From contig CAZLCG010000003.1 of the NCBI GenBank assembly GCA_964557975.1, forward strand, positions 31,529 to 95,528: a DNA stretch of 64,000 nucleotides, in the 5' to 3' direction. A program made the translations under genes and the position numbers. The DNA comes from Fimenecus sp964557975 (lineage in GTDB: Bacteria; Bacillota; Clostridia; Oscillospirales; Acutalibacteraceae). Numbering within the stretch: the stretch's first letter is position 1; each line of letters begins with the position of its first letter. The notes below the pieces were generated by a model. That model saw only the letters and a program-made list of their open reading frames with translations, did no database searches and was not told the origin of the DNA. This document shows, in pieces, positions 61,572 to 64,000 of this stretch.

Positions 61572-63154
61572 TTCTTTGTTGCGTTTATAAAATATATATT
61601 ATCTCGGGACGAATAAAAGTATATTCCCGACGTATCCTTGTTCGTAACAAAATAGCTGTTCTCATAAATAACGGGAACCGCGACGGCGTCCGACATCAGA
61701 ATACTCTCTGCCTTTTCACAGCAGCTGCGAAGCTCGGCGTAATCCCCCGAAGCAGCCCTGACCAAATCAAGCTGCGCGTCATACTCGACGGACGAATAAT
61801 TAAACGCGTTTCCCGATGCGAATTTTTCAAGGTAATCGCTTACAAGGGAAGAATCGGCGGTAAAAGGGTAAAACGCGACGGAATAGTTACCGTCTTTAAC
61901 GGCGGCGTTCAACTGAGCCTCATTCATAACGGACACTGTTACCGCAAACTTAACGCCGAGCGTTTTTTGAAGAACCTGAACGAGCTGTTTAATAAAGCTC
62001 TCATATTTCTCTGTGCATTTTATTTCAAGGCTGACGCTGGACGAACCTGTTTCGAGCAAGCCCTGTTCAAAATATTCCTTGGCGGCGTCCGTATTATGCG
62101 AATAGGCGGAAGAAGCCCCCGAATCAGCATATGCTTCGCCGCCGATTTTGCAAAACGTAGGTACTATACTGCCCGCCGCCGTAAAACCGCTTTCCTGACC
62201 GAACTCCGCAGAATAATCCGCCGCGTTGAAAAGCGCGAGCCGTATGTTTTTATTTGAAAGATACTTGTCCGATTGATTAAATAAAAGAGAATATACAACA
62301 TTTTGGACGCTCTGAACATTTAAATCTTCTTTATTTTCAATTGATTCATACAAATCGGCGCTCAAAAAAGCGGCGTCGTAGGTTCCCGCGCTCATTTTCT
62401 CTGCTACGGCGCTGTCGTCGGAATTTAAATAAAATGTAACCGACGACGGCATAACCCTGTTTTCGCCGTTATAATCGTCGTTTCTGACGAGTCTTATCGA
62501 CGCGCCCTCGGTCCATCTTGAAACATTGAAAGCGCCGTTGCAAAGCAGGTATTTTGCGTCAAGCCCGTATTTGCCGTTGGTAAGGGTGTAAAACTCCTCG
62601 TCGCAGGGCATAGCGCCTGCGGTTGTGAGCGAATATAAAAAGCTGTCGTCAGGGTATTTAAGCGTAACGCGAAAAACGTATTTGTCAAGCGCCTCATAAT
62701 CGGAAACCGAAGAAAAAAGATACCTGAACGGCGAATCAATCTGCGCGTCAAAGAGCCTGTCAAAAGCAAACTCAAAATCCTCGGCGTATACGTTTATATC
62801 AAATATATCGCTGTAATTTTCGCCTATTACGTCCTTATGACCCGAAAAAAGAGCCCAATGAGCGTCTCGACGCAAATTGAACGTGTAAATAAGCCCGTCT
62901 TCGGAAACGGAATAGCTTTCGGCAACGCCGTTTTGAAGCGAACCGTCCTCAGCAATTCTCAAAAGCCCCTCAAAGCAATTTGAAACAATAAGCTTTTCCG
63001 CGTTTGAATTGACAATCTGCGGATCAAGACTTGTCGGCTCGTCCGTAATAGGCACGGCAAAAGCCTCGTCAGCCTTGGTTTTGCCGAAACATCCGCCTAA
63101 GGACAGAATTATAATTATTAAAACTAAAATTAAAGAAAAAATTTTCTTTGCCAT
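61568..63154 (-). CDS. Oligopeptide-binding lipoprotein (SBP family 5)
   Basis: About 528 residues. The lipoprotein signal (FSLILVLIIIILSLGGC) precedes the OppA/DppA-type fold (VPITDEPTSLDPQIVNSNAE; CFEGLLRIAEDG; YTFNLRRDAHWA). No permease or ATPase genes are near, so it may serve a transporter encoded elsewhere, or sense peptides. Start ATG 63154; the frame reading further upstream crosses the tRNA-Ser and is not coding. Confidence 0.85.
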   Translation of the reverse strand: MAKKIFSLILVLIIIILSLGGCFGKTKADEAFAVPITDEPTSLDPQIVNSNAEKLIVSNCFEGLLRIAEDGSLQNGVAESYSVSEDGLIYTFNLRRDAHWALFSGHKDVIGENYSDIFDINVYAEDFEFAFDRLFDAQIDSPFRYLFSSVSDYEALDKYVFRVTLKYPDDSFLYSLTTAGAMPCDEEFYTLTNGKYGLDAKYLLCNGAFNVSRWTEGASIRLVRNDDYNGENRVMPSSVTFYLNSDDSAVAEKMSAGTYDAAFLSADLYESIENKEDLNVQSVQNVVYSLLFNQSDKYLSNKNIRLALFNAADYSAEFGQESGFTAAGSIVPTFCKIGGEAYADSGASSAYSHNTDAAKEYFEQGLLETGSSSVSLEIKCTEKYESFIKQLVQVLQKTLGVKFAVTVSVMNEAQLNAAVKDGNYSVAFYPFTADSSLVSDYLEKFASGNAFNYSSVEYDAQLDLVRAASGDYAELRSCCEKAESILMSDAVAVPVIYENSYFVTNKDTSGIYFYSSRDNIYFINATKK

Positions 63155-63194
63155 AAACGCCTCAAAAAATGTGTTGATAACGATTTGTGAGGCT

Positions 63195-63223
63195 ATTTTA
63201 CCACAATTATTATTCCAATGCAA
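63195..63223 (-). promoter_or_regulatory. Promoter of the oligopeptide-binding gene
   Basis: TTGCAT (63218-63223), 17 bp, TAAAAT (63195-63200) on the minus strand. Confidence 0.6.
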
Positions 63224-63242
63224 ATATATAAACATTTTACAC

Positions 63243-63271
63243 TTGATTTTTTTCGGGTTATCATATATAAT
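63243..63271 (+). promoter_or_regulatory. tRNA-Ser promoter
   Basis: TTGATT (63243-63248), 17 bp, TATAAT (63266-63271), 15 nt before the tRNA. Confidence 0.7.
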
Positions 63272-63285
63272 TGCAAGAGTGAAAC

Positions 63286-63378
63286 GGAGAGTTGTCCGAG
63301 CTGGCCGAAGGAGCACGATTGGAAATCGTGTAAACGGCAAACACCGTTTCAAGAGTTCAAATCTCTTACTCTCCGCCA
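63286..63378 (+). tRNA. tRNA-Ser (anticodon GGA)
   Basis: 93 nt. Acceptor GGAGAGT pairs with ACTCTCC, discriminator G, encoded CCA. Anticodon arm CACGA-TTGGAAA-TCGTG gives GGA; long variable arm as in class II tRNAs. Confidence 0.95.
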
Positions 63379-63380
63379 AA

Positions 63381-63434
63381 CAGTATAAATCCGAACCTTC
63401 TCGCAGTTGGAGACAGGTTCGGATTTACTGCTTT
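63381..63434 (+). terminator. Terminator of tRNA-Ser
   Basis: AAATCCGAACCT (63387-63398) pairs with AGGTTCGGATTT (63415-63426), followed by CTTTTAT. Confidence 0.8.
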
Positions 63435-63570
63435 TATACAAATACCCGAATCGCTCCGTGCAAATCGAAAGAGCCGATTGCTCGGCTCTCTAAAATGATG
63501 TGTTCAATTTTGCGGCGGCTCATTCGGCGGAGGCGGAAGCTCAAGAGGATTTTAACTTATAACCCAAACG

Positions 63571-63622
63571 CAGATGTTCCCCTCCTCTAAGGGCGCGGGC
63601 ATCCTTGCCGCGCCGTTTTTTT
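63571..63622 (+). terminator. Hairpin terminator within a partial family A repeat
   Basis: GGCGCGG (63592-63598) pairs with CCGCGCC (63608-63614), followed by GTTTTTTT. The preceding GATGTTCCCCTCCTCTAAGG is the inverted end of repeat family A (compare 57096-57125). What it terminates is unclear. Confidence 0.55.
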
Positions 63623-63691
63623 ATCTTATTGAAGGTGTACACCTTTTTGGGCTTCCTTGTATAAAGGAATATTTATATATCCAACTCGTAG

Positions 63692-63712
63692 GGACAGCCC
63701 TTGCGGCTGTCC
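63692..63712. repeat. Small hairpin repeat
   Basis: GGACAGCC (63692-63699) pairs with GGCTGTCC (63705-63712). Non-coding; no gene is seen between 63435 and the window end. Confidence 0.5.
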
Positions 63713-63748
63713 GCTGTTTTTAAGCAAACTGTAATTGTGCGTAAAAAA

Positions 63749-64000
63749 GGCTCCCTTGTGCAAAGGGAGCTGTCATCGTTAGATGACTGAGGGATTGCCC
63801 CTTTTCAGGCTCCCTTGTAAGCGTAAGCTGACTGAGGGATTGCCTCTTTTCAGGCTCCCTTGTGCAAAGGGAGCTGTCAGCATAAGCTGACTGAGGGATT
63901 GCTCCTTTTTAGGTTCCCTTGTAAGCGGGAGTTGTCATCGTTAGATGACTGAGGGAGTTTTCAATTCAATCCTTTTTCGCTCCCTCCCCGAGGGAGCTGT
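63749..64000. repeat. Tandem palindromic repeat family B, copy cluster 2 (runs off the window)
   Basis: Five units, each GGCTCCCTTGTGCAAAGGGAGC then GTCATCGTTAGATGAC or GTCAGCATAAGCTGAC and TGAGGGATTG (shown here in parts), about 45-65 bp. The second unit lacks the AAAGGGAGCTGTCA part. The last two units switch to the GAGGGAGTTTTCAATTCAAT form seen at 38321-38474. The window ends inside unit five. Confidence 0.85.

Noticed and set aside
63155..63379. Upstream extension of the oligopeptide-binding protein
   Set aside because: It crosses the tRNA-Ser on the opposite strand and precedes a clear lipoprotein signal at 63154.
63009..63590. 193-residue plus-strand open frame
   Set aside because: It runs antisense to the binding-protein start and through the tRNA-Ser and its terminator, so it is not coding.
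63749..64000. Possible CRISPR array
   Set aside because: Units are themselves palindromic, of unequal length, and there are no unique spacers or cas genes.

Overview
The window looks like chromosome of an anaerobic, spore-forming, low-to-mid-GC Gram-positive bacterium of class Clostridia, most like an Oscillospirales/Ruminococcaceae gut organism. The evidence is SipL and CotJA/B/C (sporulation), AdhE with Rex sites and FeoAB (anaerobic redox and ferrous iron), a reverse rubrerythrin next to a PerR/Fur regulator (oxidative stress in anaerobes), AGGAGG-type ribosome sites, and many lipoproteins. A run of 100 N at 41717-41816 shows a draft scaffold. No insertion sequence, prophage, integrase or CRISPR array was seen.

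Layout, left: the 5' end of adhE leaves the window at base 1 behind a promoter flanked by two Rex-like sites. Then come a structured intergenic element, a large esterase-like lipoprotein and sipL. The PerR-type regulator with reverse rubrerythrin and tcdA follow. A cell-wall cluster (glucosaminidase, amidase, GHL10 lipoprotein) spans 7.1-12.4 kb, then small membrane and zinc-ribbon proteins, a polar amino-acid ABC transporter, and feoAB with a FeoB-associated peptide. Next are an AraC-like regulator divergent from a GH95 lipoprotein, tRNA-Leu, and a GPH-type sugar symporter.

Middle: a dCMP deaminase-like gene, an exopolysaccharide-initiating sugar transferase, and trkA-trkH. The most striking regulatory locus follows: its own strong promoter, a 29-codon leader peptide, and RNA segments that can pair 1:2, 2:3 or 3:4. 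The last pairing is an intrinsic terminator, placed ahead of a P-loop kinase-like gene, a GNAT acetyltransferase and a peptidase-E-like gene. After that are a LytTR two-component pair and a three-gene module: a membrane zinc-ribbon/leucine-rich-repeat protein, an HTH-like protein and a Ser/Thr kinase-like protein. CotJ genes and a split transketolase lead to the assembly gap.

Right: a long minus-strand gene string runs from an alpha/beta hydrolase through miaB, a YlbF-family gene, mutS, mutL, miaA, an HlyD-like adaptor, yggS, sepF, divIVA, lspA and rluD. It joins tRNA hypermodification (MiaA plus MiaB), mismatch repair and the division/envelope set. Beyond it are an SCP2-domain protein, a Gfo/Idh/MocA dehydrogenase, a metallophosphoesterase, tRNA-Arg, ychF, a DUF1015 gene, a VanZ-like gene, an oligopeptide-binding lipoprotein and tRNA-Ser. 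At least three families of palindromic intergenic repeats are scattered through the window; the right edge lies inside a tandem array of one of them.
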